From positions 1,488,001-1,552,000 of the forward strand of contig NC_047096.1 of the NCBI RefSeq assembly GCF_902459505.1: a stretch of 64,000 nucleotides of DNA, given 5' to 3'. The notes beneath the pieces are model-generated. The model did no database searches. It was not told the DNA's origin and worked only from the letters and a program-made list of their open reading frames with translations. Of this stretch, positions 45,350 through 57,400 are shown one piece after another. Both the position numbers and the translations under genes were made by a program. The stretch's first letter is position 1. Each line of letters opens with the position of its first letter. The stretch comes from Geotrypetes seraphini. Lineage: Eukaryota; Chordata; Amphibia; Gymnophiona; Dermophiidae.

Positions 45350-46230
45350 TCATATGAACATAAGAATATCCATACTGGGTCAGACCAATGGTCCATCTAG
45401 CCCACAGTAGCCCAGTATCATAGAAACATGATGGCAGATAAAGGCCAAATGGCCCATCCACAGCATTCACTATCTCCTATTCTCCTTAAGAGATTCCATG
45501 TGCCTCTCCCACACATTCTTGAATTCAGTCTTTGTCTCCACCACCTCTACCGGGAGACTGTTCAACGCATCTACCACCCTTTCTGTAAAAAAAAGTATTT
45601 CCTTTGTTTACTCCTGAGCCCATCACCTCTTAACTTCATCCTATGTCCTCTCATTCCATAGCTGCCTTTCAAATGAAAGAGGCTCGACTCATGCGTATTT
45701 ACGCCACATAGGTATTTAAATGTCTCTATCTGGAAAGCTCTTCTGGAGGCCGTTATAGGGGAAAGCACCCTCCAGAGATTCAAGACAAGGTTAGACAAGT
45801 TCCTGCTGAACCAAAACGTACGCAGGTAAGGCTAGACTCAAGTAGGGCACTTGTCTTTGACCTAAGGGCCGCCGCGTGACTGGACTGCTGGGCACGATGG
45901 ACCACTGGTCTGACCCAGCAGTGACAATTCTTATGTTCCCCTCTCCCGTCTTTCCTTCAAAGTCTACAGATTGACATCTTTAAGTCTGTCCCCATATGCC
46001 TTATAACGAAGACCACACACCATTTTAATAGCCTTCCTCTGGACCAACTCCATCCTTTTTATATCTTTTTGAAGGTGTACACTATATTCTAAATCTAATC
46101 TAATCTAATCTAATCCTTAGGTTTGTATACCGCATCATCTCCACGTTCGTAGAGCTCGACGTATGCCTCCTTTTTCCTACTGGCCATACCTCTCCCTATG
46201 TACCCAAGCATCCTTCTAGCAAAGGGCACT
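45350..46230 (-). mobile_element. CR1 antisense copy with a GATTA-tailed L2 piece (46093-46160)
   Basis: AACATAAGAATATCCATACT starts one fragment. ATAGAAACATGATGGCAGAT at 45421 starts a longer one with the - strand frame RGHRMKLRGDGLRSKQRKYF. It is cut near 46093 by a minus-oriented L2 end of about 68 bases and resumes with CCTCCTTTTTCCTACTGGCC. Confidence 0.88.
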
Positions 46231-46232
46231 GT

Positions 46233-46305
46233 TGACCAAACAGTGACTTGAACCCTGGACCCTCAGATTAAAAGTCTGATGCTGTACCGACTGAGCTATC
46301 TAGAC
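46233..46305 (-). pseudogene. tRNA-Lys (TTT) pseudogene
   Basis: On the - strand, GATAGCTCAGTCGGTACAGC, the anticodon arm CAGACTTTTAATCTG and GGGTTCAAGTC match vertebrate tRNA-Lys(UUU). The acceptor stem has one mismatch plus wobbles and the T stem one mismatch. No CCA and no clear T-run terminator. Wedged between two CR1 fragments. Confidence 0.85.
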
Positions 46306-46309
46306 GCTC

Positions 46310-46530
46310 CTTCTTCCAACAGTGACTAGTTCAGGTCACATATACTTGGGAGAATCCAAAGAGTAACAAGATTCCAGGCTACTGATCCCAGGGACAGCAG
46401 TGACTTCCCCATTTCTATCTCAATAGCACATTAAGGACTTTTCCTCCAGGAACTTGCTCAAACCTTTTTTGAACCCAGGTACACTACCTGCTGTAACCAC
46501 ATCTTCTGGTAACAAAGACTGTGGGAGGAG
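46310..46530 (-). mobile_element. CR1 antisense fragment
   Basis: CTTCCAACAGTGACTAGTTC, AAAGAGTAACAAGATTCCAG and TCCAGGAACTTGCTCAAACC are CR1 antisense words. Confidence 0.8.
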
Positions 46531-46534
46531 ATAA

Positions 46535-47470
46535 CTAATCTAAAGGTAGATAAAGCGATCGGGCCAGATGGCAAACATCTGAGGGTACGGAAGGAACGTA
46601 GGGAAGTTGTCTGTAGAGTTGGGTAAAGTCTGGGAGGACTGGAGAAGGGCAGATGTAGTCCCTGGCCACAAAAACAGAAGCAAGAAGGAGGTTGGGAACT
46701 ACAGACCAGTTAGTCTGAATTCTGTGGTGAGTAAATTAATGAAAGCGCTTCTAAAACAGTGAGGTTTCTGGAATTCAATGGACTGGAGGACTCGAGGCAG
46801 GTCTTATCAGAAGAATCCCATTCATTTTTGACTGGGTGACCAGAGAGTTGGATCAAGGTGGAGTGCTAGACAGTGAGGGCAGGAGGTGCCCCCTAGCCCT
46901 CTTCTCTGCCCCTGCTCCCTCCCCATCCTCTGCCAAATGCGTGCCTTCCCTTCCAACACCCCCCACTTACCTTTTTAACTCTTCGCCGGAGTGAGCAGAA
47001 TTTCAGCCTGCTGCCCATGCCAGCCTCGGATCTCCCTCTGATGTCACTTCCTGGTTCTGTGATCAGGAAGTGACTTCAGAGGGCGAGACAGGGCCAGCAC
47101 AAACAGCACATTAGAGATGCTGCTCGCAGTAGTGAAGAGCCACAAAGGGACAGAGGAAGAGAGGAGCAGATGTGCCAGTGACCCCACCAAGCGGTCCGCA
47201 CACCCCCATCCCCCTTACTCTGCCTCTGCTTAAACATCAAGTACATCGATTTCAGCAAAGACCTCGACATGGTTCTATATAGGCGAAATATGAATAAAGT
47301 GAAGACCCTGACTATAGGCCCTAGAATGACCAACTGGGTTAGAAACTGACTGAGTGGAAGATGAACAAGGCTAATGGTAAAAGTCATTCACTCAGAGCAA
47401 AGGGGTATTACCAGTGTGTGCCACAAGGATCAATACTTAGTCTGAAGGGCTGTCTGATAAGATTTATCAA
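46535..47470 (+). mobile_element. CR1 RT fragment with GC-rich DNA-transposon-like insert (46866-47220)
   Basis: DKAIGPDGKHLRVRKE opens the RT; IKYIDFSKDLDMVLYRR (usual DFSKAFDTV) follows after a 350-base GC-rich insert holding TCACTTCCTGGTTCTGTGAT and its near-inverse. The frames are broken. Confidence 0.75.
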
Positions 47471-47479
47471 AATCTCCGA

Positions 47480-49065
47480 TAGGGTGGATGTCCTGGAGGT
47501 GGGGACAGTTACGATGACTGGTTTCTTTCACTAGATTGATTTTCACAGGAATTAGAAAGGGATTTTTCATCTCTTAGAGATTGCTTGGATGACATTTCTT
47601 TTCACATGTCAATTCAGGCCTTACTTAATTCCAGACCTACAGAAATTACTGCACTGCCATCGATGCAGGATTAAATGGCTTCAAATACTGCAAAATGGAG
47701 CCATAAGACTGTTGTGTCTGTCGATTTGGTTCTGTAAAACGTTGATTCATGTCCAATACAAAATCCCATTCAAACGATGGTTCTGGCCTATATGGATCAA
47801 AACTCATTGTATGTGTCTGTGATTACTCTGTACAAACTGACCAGGCCACTCCGATCACTGTTCTTCCACCACCATCCGTAGCTGCAATGCATTCTCGTTT
47901 TCCACGTGTTCCGTTTCCGTATCCACAAATTCTCTTATTCACGTAATCCATTTTTGCTATTTATGGGCATTTTCACATATTCAGGGTCACGCAAAGTATA
48001 TTCCCATGAGGAGATTCATACAGCAATGCGCGACTCGCGAGTATCGTTATACCAACAAAACAAACGCGGCATCACAGTCCTTCTTCCAATCTCCGTTATA
48101 CCACCAAAAAAGAGATCAAACGAGTTGATGAGGTAATAAATGTAGTAGAAAAATGGATGAACCCTGAGAAAACTACGTTCTTTTTTTGCAAATTCTTCAA
48201 ATTTGAATGAAAATAGTATTATTATAAGGGGTACAAAAATTTGGGGAATGATGTTAGGTCAGAAATTACCGTAAGTTTGGAAACCCAAGTAGATGCTGTT
48301 GTACGGAAGGGATTTGCCTCACTTGATATTCTTTCGTTTTGAATATTTTGTCAATCATTGATACTTAGGGCTCCTTTTATCAAGCCGCGCTAACAGGATT
48401 AGCGCGCGTGACTTTTAATCACGTGCTAACTCCCACACTGACCTAAAAACTACCGCCTGCTCAAGGCAGGCGTTAGCGGCTAGCGTGGCTTGATAAAAGG
48501 ATCCCTTAGTATCTTCGATTACCTTACACGCCCTCAGAAGCATTACAGTTTAATAGGCTTCGTATTGTTTAGCATTCAGCCGTTCGTCTTAGTTTTAGGC
48601 TAAGAAAGTTTGATCAGGTTTCGCCCTATTACAGGCAACTTTATTGGCTCCCAATCGAGGCCCGCTAACTTTTTAAACCTGGCATTTTTATGTACAAGGC
48701 CTTGTTTGGTTTGTTACCAAATTATATGATGGATGCTTTTGGTCTTGCAGGGCCTACTTGAACTCTGCGCAGTAATTCGGTTTTTTCTTTCCCTTCTTTA
48801 CGAGGCAGAATAAGTAGAGCTTATGTTGGAAAGTTATTTGTCTTTTCAAACAGCTCATTTGAACCAAGAGTTGCTTCCAATTATTTGGTCCTCTTCATCG
48901 TCTACGCACTTTAGGCGTCATTTGAAGACGTAAATTTATGAAAGAACATTGAATTTTATGCTTGTATTTTGGTATTTGTACCAATTATATTCAGTTTTTT
49001 ATTTTTAATTTGTTAACTACATTAAACTGTTTGGTGTATTACAGTATATAAATAAAATATTATGT
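47480..49065 (+). mobile_element. L2-type LINE 3' remnants
   Basis: CRIKWLQILQNGAIRLL (47660-47710) and, further on, TTAGGCTAAGAAAGTTTGAT (RLRKFD), TTTATTGGCTCCC and the ending with AATAAAATATTATG. The middle (47740-48120) is not L2-like. Many breaks. Confidence 0.7.
48368..48505. mobile_element. 138-base MITE with TTA duplication, inside L2
   Basis: GGGCTCCTTTTATCAAGC and inverted GGGATCCTTTTATCAAGC are the ends; TTA lies on both sides (48365-48367, 48506-48508). This fits the PIF/Harbinger 3-base TWA rule. Confidence 0.85.
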
Positions 49066-49432
49066 TATGTATAAAATATATTTTTAAAATGCAGAATAAA
49101 ACAAGCAAGCTGTTCTTTATAAGGGTACAAAAAATGGTACCTTTATGGTGTTAGGTATCAAAAAAGTGCAATAAACAGGGTCGCAAAGGAACCTATTCCC
49201 CTTTTCCCATAGGATCAATGGTTCCGCATTCACATTTTTGGTATTCACTGGGTTTTCTGGGAACCAAGTCCTGTGTCACTCTTTCATTATGGAATGCTCT
49301 TTTGGAAATGCCTTAGGCTTCTTAATGCCCTGGTCTGTGGATTACCTGAGATAGGATGGAATTAATGACTGTTATTTGCATGCTGTAATATTGTGAGGTG
49401 TGTTTCTGTTCGAGTGCTTTGTCTGCTTATGG

Positions 49433-49607
49433 CAGGGATGTCCAATGTCGGTCCTCGAGGGCCGCAATCCAGTCGGGTTTTCAGGATTTCCCCAATGAAT
49501 ATGCATTGAAAGCAGTGCATGCAAATAGATCTCATGCATATTCATTGGGGAAATCCTGAAAACCCGACTGGATTGCGGCCCTCGAGGACCGACATTGGAC
49601 ACCCCTG
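49433..49607. mobile_element. hAT fold-back element, 175 bases, with 8-base TSD
   Basis: Same family and length as 8795 but in the opposite orientation. GCTTATGG is repeated at 49425-49432 and 49608-49615. It carries ATGCAAAT in the loop. Confidence 0.96.
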
Positions 49608-49645
49608 GCTTATGGTATGGATGGTTTAGGTGTTTGTCTCTTTAA

Positions 49646-49792
49646 CCCCCCTTTTTACAAAACCTTGGAAGTGGTTTTCAACGCAAGACAGCTCACTGAA
49701 TGCTCTGCGCTGCTCCCGACACTATTTGAGCATTCAGTATGCCGGCTTGCGCTAAAATCCGCTTCCGAGGTTTTGTAAAAAGGGGGAGGGGG
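49646..49792. mobile_element. MITE with CCCCCTTTTTACAAAACC ends
   Basis: CCCCCTTTTTACAAAACC and GGTTTTGTAAAAAGGGGG are perfect inverted ends. The internal GAATGCTC and GAGCATTC words pair too. The TSD is unclear. A half copy may lie near 59705. Confidence 0.75.
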
Positions 49793-49969
49793 TCAATGAG
49801 GTCTTTAATATACTGAGATGAGCATTTTGAATTTCTTTCTATTTTTAATGAAATTCTTTCCTTTAAATTTTGTATTTGTAAACCCCTTTGACAAATTTCT
49901 TAGAAGCAGGTTTATCAAAATTAAATAAACTATAGCGTCATCTATTTGGACTGCAAAAACCCAAGGGAA

Positions 49970-50400
49970 GACGTACTTCGGTGTACAAAAGACAGTAGGA
50001 CTTGAGGGTGATCATAAGGTGGCCAAACAAGTAGAAGAGGCAATGACAAAAACCAGAATACTTGGGTGCATAGAGAGAGGAATGGTCAACAGGAAAAAAG
50101 AGGTGATGAAGCCCAGGCATACGACTCCAGTGAGACCTCGTTTACAAAATCGTACTCCTTCAAAAAGATATCAACAGGATGGAATCAGTCCCGTGGTCTT
50201 CGTCATAAGGCGTAGGGGGACAGACTTAAAGATCTCAATCTGTATACTTTGGAGGAAAGGCAGGAGAGGGGAGATAGGATAGAGACGTTTAAATACCTAC
50301 GTGGCGTAAATGCACATTAGTTGAGTTTCTCATTTGAAAGGAAGCTCTCGATTGAGGGGGCATAAGATGAAGGCCAATGGGGATAGATAGCATACACGGG
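49970..50400 (+). mobile_element. CR1 fragment
   Basis: CACAAGTAGAAGAGG-like CR1 words, GCATAGAGAGAGGAATGGTC, CCAGTGAGACCTC, CTTTGGAGGAAAGGCAGGAG and GTTTAAATACCTACGTGGCG follow CR1 order with many changes. Confidence 0.7.
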
Positions 50401-50639
50401 AGAGCGCTGAGCAGTCTGTAACCGTTGTGTATATAGGCACATCAGTGTGAACATGAACCAATCCCTTCCTCTGTCTTATCACAGAGAGCTTTAACCTAAC
50501 CTTCAATGTCATACATTAGAAGACAGGAGTAGGAACAGAATTTTAGGAAGATCCTGAGATTTGCTCAGGGACAAAAGAGGAATGGCACAGTAAGGCTTGT
50601 TTTCCATTATTTATCAAACCCCCCTCCCCCAAGTGAAGA

Positions 50640-51041
50640 AACTGCACTTCTTTTCTGTCTGTGACAGAAGTAACCGGGCAGAACTTCAACAATGACCAGT
50701 GAAAATCAGACCTTTGGCCTGCTCTGTGCTGTGGGGTGTGACGCTACTCTCTGCGTGTCATTCTGTCCAGGTGTGGCAGTGCATGAGCCCATTTGTGACC
50801 GTCACTGCTTTTGCAGTTAAAATCACTTTCGATTGCACAGAGTGAAATTGGTTTATGAAACTCAGACCAGGTTCTCGCCAGGAGCCTGATCCACACTCCC
50901 AAATTGCTCCTGGTGGCCTCCCAGAATACAGAAAGAAGAGTTTCCTATCCTAAGTGCCAGTGTAAGCCTATCTCAAGCAACCTCACCAGCGCCTCCTGGC
51001 ATATGGCAAGGCTTCCTATGGAGTCTGGGGTCTTTCTGCTG
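50640..51041 (-). other. TFEB: TFEB 3' UTR, proximal part
   Basis: Non-repetitive sequence lies directly downstream of the TFEB stop. I saw no convincing AATAAA on the - strand here, so the end of the transcript is not placed; CR1 sequence begins below about 50400. Confidence 0.5.
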
Positions 51042-51437
51042 TCACAGTGCATCCGAATCATCCATGCTAAAACTGCTCCTACGGCTGCTGGCCTTGGAAG
51101 CCTCTGGAGACATGGCTGAGATGAGGGGGTCAACTGCCAGTGGCAACAGACTGTCGTCCAAAAGCATCAAGTCCAGCTCCTTCCTGGACAAGGAGGGAAA
51201 GGAAGTCTCAGGGTCTGCAGCCAGCTGGCTCTGGAAGTCACCAGCACTGTTGCCACTGAAGCCAAAGTTCAGCTCCTGGTATGGAGAGTGCAGAGGAGGC
51301 ACATGCTGTGGAGGGTCCAGGGCTCTCTCCTCCTGCCTCATTTCCTGTTTAATGAGCTGATGTGCCAGGTCTTCTGTGTTGATGCCAGAGGGCGAGGAGG
51401 TGGGCAGTCCATGTATTTGGGCTTGCATTTCCAGCTC
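51042..51437 (-). CDS. TFEB: TFEB last coding exon and stop
   Basis: The acceptor is CTTCTGCAG before 51437 and the stop TGA is at 51044-51042. The exon encodes [23 protein letters not shown], a variable Pro/Gln middle shorter than the human one, then [18 protein letters not shown] and [19 protein letters not shown]. The C-terminal serine cluster targeted by AKT and PKC in human TFEB is intact. Confidence 0.97.
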   Translation of the reverse strand, partial: ELEMQAQIHGLPTSSPSGINTEDLAHQLIKQEMRQEERALDPPQHVPPLHSPYQELNFGFSGNSAGDFQSQLAADPETSFPSLSRKELDLMLLDDSLLPLAVDPLISAMSPEASKASSRRSSFSMDDSDAL

Positions 51438-54400
51438 CTGCAGAAGAGAGGCAAATAAGTTAATGTCTGCTCCAGTCCCTGATTCTCAATGTCAAGCTAA
51501 GTTCTCCCGAAGTCAAACAAATTTCAACTGTGTATCCCCAAGCTCTGATCAGTAGAGATTCCAAAAACAGACATATTCTAATCACAAAATAGAAAAGAAA
51601 ATGACTTTCTACTTCTGTTGTCTGGACATTTTATTTATTCTAATTATTTTAGTCTGAGCTCTCGTTTCTGCTTTCCTCCATCTCCTCTGTCATTCTTCTC
51701 TGTCTTCAATTCCTTTAAGCTTTCTTCCATTTATTTTTCTGCCTTTCTGCCCAGATTTAATTTTTTCTTATTTCCCTCTTTTAACTGCATCTTCCTACAG
51801 CATTCTATTTTTTTCCTTTACCCCGGCTCTCCTATTCCCTTTCCTCTTATTCCCCAGTCTCTCAACAACTCTATTATCTACTCTCGTGTCCAGTATTCCC
51901 CCCTCCCTTTCATCCATGCTGCTGTCCTCCCCCTTTCCTGGTTGCTCCAAGACGAGAAGCATTTCTTATACTCCTTCCCATCTGTGCCTTCTTTTTTTTT
52001 TTTTTTTATTGTAATTTTTCTTCCCCTCTTTCCCTTCTGTATCAAATCTGGTTTTACGTGGTTCATATTGCTATTGTTTTTGACTCTTTTTAATTCTTAT
52101 ATATTATCATTTCCTGTCCTGGGGTGGGAGGGCAGCAGAGGCAACAACATGTGATTGAAAATTGGGGTCGTGCGACTGCTGTAACTTGGGAAACAGCAGA
52201 AGCAGTGGGGATGGGAGTAAGAGGGGAGGGGAGAAAGAACTGCCTAAGACCTCCACAAATATCGTGTACCCCTTCTAAGGCACATCACATGATGAGTGAG
52301 CAAATTACAAAATGCCACTAGCTGTCAGTTGCACCTAGGACCCCATTCAAGGTGTGTGTCTGGGAAGACTCGGAGGATCCAGGGGCATAGCCTGCAGCTG
52401 AACCCTCCCTTCTTCATGCCTAGATCTGGTACCTCTCTGCCCCCTGCACTCAGCTCCTTTCTGGCCAGAGGAACCTATCCTCTTTCATGTGCAACTTCCA
52501 GTGGGCCGGATGCAGCAGAGAAAAAGTCCCGCTGGTCAGAGAGGCAGCCTTTAGTGCTGTCTCCAATGTTGTATCTGTGGAGGACCCAACGAGTAGATAA
52601 GTAGCTAAGTGCGAGGTGAGGGGCTGGATCCAAGGGGTGCGCGCACGCATGCACACATACCTGGGGCCCATCTCGATCCTCCCGCCCAGGGCCCACTGAG
52701 TCCCGGCTACACCACTAGAATAATCTAGATCAGGGGTGTCCAACCTGCGGCCCAGTGAAGTATTTTGTGTGGCCCCGGTCAAGGGCGATGCAGTGTTTTC
52801 CTCTGCTGCCCCCGGGTGTTTACTGTCTTGCCGGCTCCTTCCTCTGTCTTGCTGCAGCGTTTGCATGTTTGTGTGGCCCCAGAAACATTTTTTTCGGCCA
52901 ATGCGGCTCAGCGAAGCCAAAAGGTTGGACACCTCTGATCTAGATATTAGCTCGTTGTATACTCCCCTGCTTTAGACTGGGAGAACTCAGGTCTCTTAAG
53001 AGCATCCACACGAGGAGCTGCATTTACTATGCCTTGTCTTGTTCTCTGAAACGTGCTACCTACTCCATTCGTATCCAAACTGACTACCTTCAGTTCAGGA
53101 AGGAACATAAGGAGTGCCTCTTTCTGCATGCTTTCAGTAAACAGAAACGGGACTGTTTTGCTTCTCTGGGATATTTTTTAAATGATTTAGTGACATAGGT
53201 CAGCAATTAGCTGTATTAGATTGAAAAAAAACAACTGTGCTCTCGTCTAGGAGACTCTTTGACACCTGAACACCTGCCGTGGAAGCCCTGACTGCAAGGC
53301 CTACTCCTGCCCTCTAGAGGTCACTTCTGAATGTCATTTCCCTACCACACGATTTCTCTTCCACAAGGCCTTGAGGTGTTTACTTTCTGTCTATTTGGTT
53401 TCCAGTAATCACCACCGTGTCTCAAGCTGGGCACCAGTGCACATCTGGATCTGGTCTCCAGGAATTAACTGGCGGGTCTCTCTCTTCTTACCTGGATACG
53501 AAGCCAGAGCTGTTTGTTTGTCATTTCCAGCCTCTTCGACTGATTTTCTACTTCCCGTGACCTCTGCTGTTCCTTCTGCATACGCCGAATGTAATCAACT
53601 GAAGCCTTCAGGATGGTGCCTTTATTCCAACGCACATCCCTGGGGAACAAAGCGAGAGGAACTGTAAAGTCACCCAAACCTCTGCCCAAGAGGCCGAAGG
53701 GGTTAAAGGCACAGAGATGCCAAATCTCACGCATTAGGAGTGTGTGACACTCAAGTGAAGGCTCTCTCACTCTCACCCTCTCTGAGCCCCTTCTCTCACT
53801 CGTTAGAGCATCAGTCAGAATACACGGATTGTGATCTCTAGTTCAAAAAGCCCAACCAGTAGGAAGGACTCCCAGTGCCCCTTCCGCCCCACGCCTTTCT
53901 CCTGCTCTGAAACCTCTGCCCATACTTTTAGTCACTGAACACTAATAATATACATTTGAGAGCCCAAAATTCGTGCACGAGCAATTCAAACAATAAGGTT
54001 GGTTGCACACATATTTCAGTCATTGGCTTGCATTGGTGTCAATTGCTGCTAATTAGCAGTTTGAGTCCAACTCTCTTAGGCCCAGATGCACTACAGCCAG
54101 CGATCATCACTAAGCCTGTTTTGACAGCTTTAGCGGCAATCACATTTGCCGACCCAATGCACAAAACGACTCTTCGCGTGTTTTCCCCCTTGATCGTCCA
54201 TTTTCTGATCTGGCCATGCAAATTAGCTAAAACCCCATGCAAAATAAGCATGCAATTGATGTACTATGCACATGCAAAATATCTGTCCCACTGAAAAAAA
54301 AATGAAAAAAGCCCCCCCTCCCGAGCTATCAAAAATCCTGCCATGCCGCTCCCCACGCATGGCAGGAGGGATACCCACTCCATCCTGCCACCGAAGGCCC

Positions 54401-57400
54401 ACCCCCACACCAGGTGCCCCTCAAACATACCTTAACATCCCCCTTCCAGCCCCCCTATAAAGGCTTGACTGAGCCAATCAAGGCCTTAGACTCAGCCCCC
54501 TTGCATCTCGGGAGCCTAACCCCTGACTGGCCCAGATGCCAAAGGCCCCTCTCCTTGGGAGGCATCTGAGCCAATCAGGGCCTTAGGCCCCTCCCCGTGT
54601 ATCACATCTAAGTTTTTCAAGTTTTATTTAAAATTTGATATACCGCTTAAAAAATTGTCTAAGCGGTGTACAAGGTCATAACTATTAAAATCAAAGGGGA
54701 AGACATTAGCACAATAAGACATAGGAGACATATAGAGACAAAAGGGGAGGGGATAACCTGTCATTTTGGACAGCTGGGCCTTGGAGGAGTGACTGAGCAT
54801 CCCTCGTGCTCCCAAGTTCCTTGAAAGGTATGGGAGGGGGGCTCGAGGGGGGGAAGAGGTTCATGGGACCTCCTGTGGCAGGAGGGAGTGGGCATCCCTC
54901 CTGCCTTTTTTTTTGTGGGGGAAGGGGATTGTTGGCATGGGGCACCTGGGGCAGGGGTGGACCTTCAGTGGCAGGAGGGAGTGGGCATCTCTCCTGCCAT
55001 TTCGCTGCTGCAAGGGGGACAGCATGGCAAGAGGGACTAGCCATTCTTCCTGCTGATTTTTGCTAGTGCTGGGGGGGGATTCCTGGTGCCGCGTTTTTTG
55101 GAGGTCATCGGGGAGAGCCGTCATCGGTGGGGGGAGGGGTGCTTTTTATTTTATTTTTTTAATGGGGCAGATATTGTGCGTGCATCTGTGCCAATTTTTT
55201 AAAAAAGGTTTCCTACCCCAAAGAGCTGAGTGGCAGGAGGCTGCTTTTGGGGCATCCCCTGCCAGCTCTGCACATGTGCGAGGGTTGCTCTCACAGGGAT
55301 CAATCGGAGGGGAGAGACAGGGATGACGAGAAACCTTTGTGTGAATCATTTGTATGCAAACTTCCTAGTGCATCAATAGTTCTTTTGGAATCGGATCAGA
55401 GCAGACTCCCCCCCCCCCAGTCTTACCGATCCTTTTTAGTGCATCTAGGCCCTACTTGCTGTTCTAGAACGTGCCAACCTCTAGGGGGCTGTTGACGTGG
55501 GTGTTCATTGCGCAGGAGTTAAGCACCTAAGTGCCAAAAGTGAAGTGTGAGCCTTTGGCATTGTTTCACAGCTAAACAGGGGACTCCACAGAAATCGTAC
55601 TTAGCCGAATGGACCATTTGGCCTTTAAATCAGCTCTCATGGTTCTAGGTTTCTATCATCTTGGTGCCTAAATTTCTTAGCTCTACCTCTGAGTACAGAA
55701 CAAGTCTCCGTCTGTAAATCGTATTTTGCCTCATCTCTGTCCATCCATTCAGAGGCACCAAAAATGTTACCTTATTCTACCTTTGTCATTTACAAAACAA
55801 TATCACGGTTCCTTCTTTCTGGACTGATTCTCTGGACACACATTGGGCTGAATAAAAACCAAGCAGGCCAGGGGACGGAAAAAACGCTTTAGATTATATT
55901 TCCGGACCTGAATCTTCTTTTCTGCTCTGGATAAATGACTTGTCGAAAAAGCAGCTGCCAATGAACCTGTCCTCAGACTTCTCCTTTAAGACCTGGCACA
56001 ATGCCTCGGATCAAAAGATCCACTTGTTCTGTCTTTGTATCCGGGCAGCCAGATTTGAACACTTTTCTCAACATGCAGTTGCTACTTACAGGTCAGTGAC
56101 TTTTGGGATCAGCGTCCCGAGCTCTTTAATACGATCATTAATGTTGAATCTTCGTCTTCGCTCAACTGAAGAGAGAAAAGACAATCAGATCAGTATCTGG
56201 GAATCCCTTAGGGACATTTCTACCACATTCCCAGAGCCCTGGCTGCCTTAATCTGGCATTTAACACACAGCTATGTTTTTATTCCATTTTCTATACCATT
56301 CTCCCAGGGAAGCTCAGAACGGTTTACATGAATCTATTCAGGTACTTGAGCATTTTTCCCTGTCACAATCTATGTAATGTATCTTGGATAATGGGGGGAT
56401 TAAGTGACTTGCCCAGGGTCACAAGGAGCAGCATGGGTGCTGAGGCTGTAGCTTTAACCACTGCACCACTCTAGAAAATGTAGCAAAAGCCAGCCATTGT
56501 GACATCACTAATGAGGTTGGCTCTTATTGGTGGAATGAGGCATTATGATGTCACAATACCAGCTCTGCCTATCAGAGGCTGAAACTTTCCACACTATTTA
56601 TTCATTCCCAAAGGAACTCAGAACGGTTTTACATGAATTTATTCAGGTACTTGAGCATTTTTCCCTCTCACAATCTATCTAATGTATCTTGGATAATGGG
56701 GGGATTAAGTGACTTGCCCAGGGTCACAAGGAGCAGTGTGGGTGCTGAGGCTGTAGCTTTAACCACTGCACCACACATTCCATTTGCTCTGTTGTCTCCA
56801 CAATTTCTCAGCCTTCCTCACACTCTCCGTGGGCTAGATTCTCAAAACTTTGCGGTAAAAACCGATGGGCTTCTGTCGCAGCCATTATTGTAGTGATTTC
56901 AAAAAGGTGAGTCATTCTCAAAAATTCACGCATGCAAATGAGGTAGGTGGAGAGTAGCGAAGGTTCGCTGGTGATAGTGATCAGCACATGCGCAGAATAC
57001 ACCACGAAAGAAGCGTAAATGTGCACATGCGCCGGGAAAAGCAACGCCGTAAGCAGTGTGTCAATCATAGGCATGCCAGAGCTATTGGATGAAGGAAAGT
57101 GAGGGGAGATGCAACGTCAACTTTCAACAAGCGCGCATAAGACCTGCCTTTTCTCCCCCCAAAACTTTCATATAAATCTTGTAATTTGTTTTTAATGTCA
57201 TATTTTATCATGAACCACAGCCAGAAACACAGAAGACATGGCTATAATACACGTACTCCCCCCCCCCCCCCAAAAAAAAAGACTCTAATTTATGTGAATC
57301 ATGTAGGGTTTTTTTCCCCAAGAGCCACAGTCAAAACACACGCCAGAGATGAACTTTTTACAGTACCGGCATCCCCGGACCTGTCACCAAAAACTAAATT

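Noticed and set aside
46233-46305. Functional tRNA-Lys gene
   Set aside because: Mismatches in acceptor and T stems and no clear terminator; called a pseudogene.
54806-55326. Gly-rich open frames as genes
   Set aside because: Inside the TIR-bounded element 54079-55452 and built from its internal repeats.
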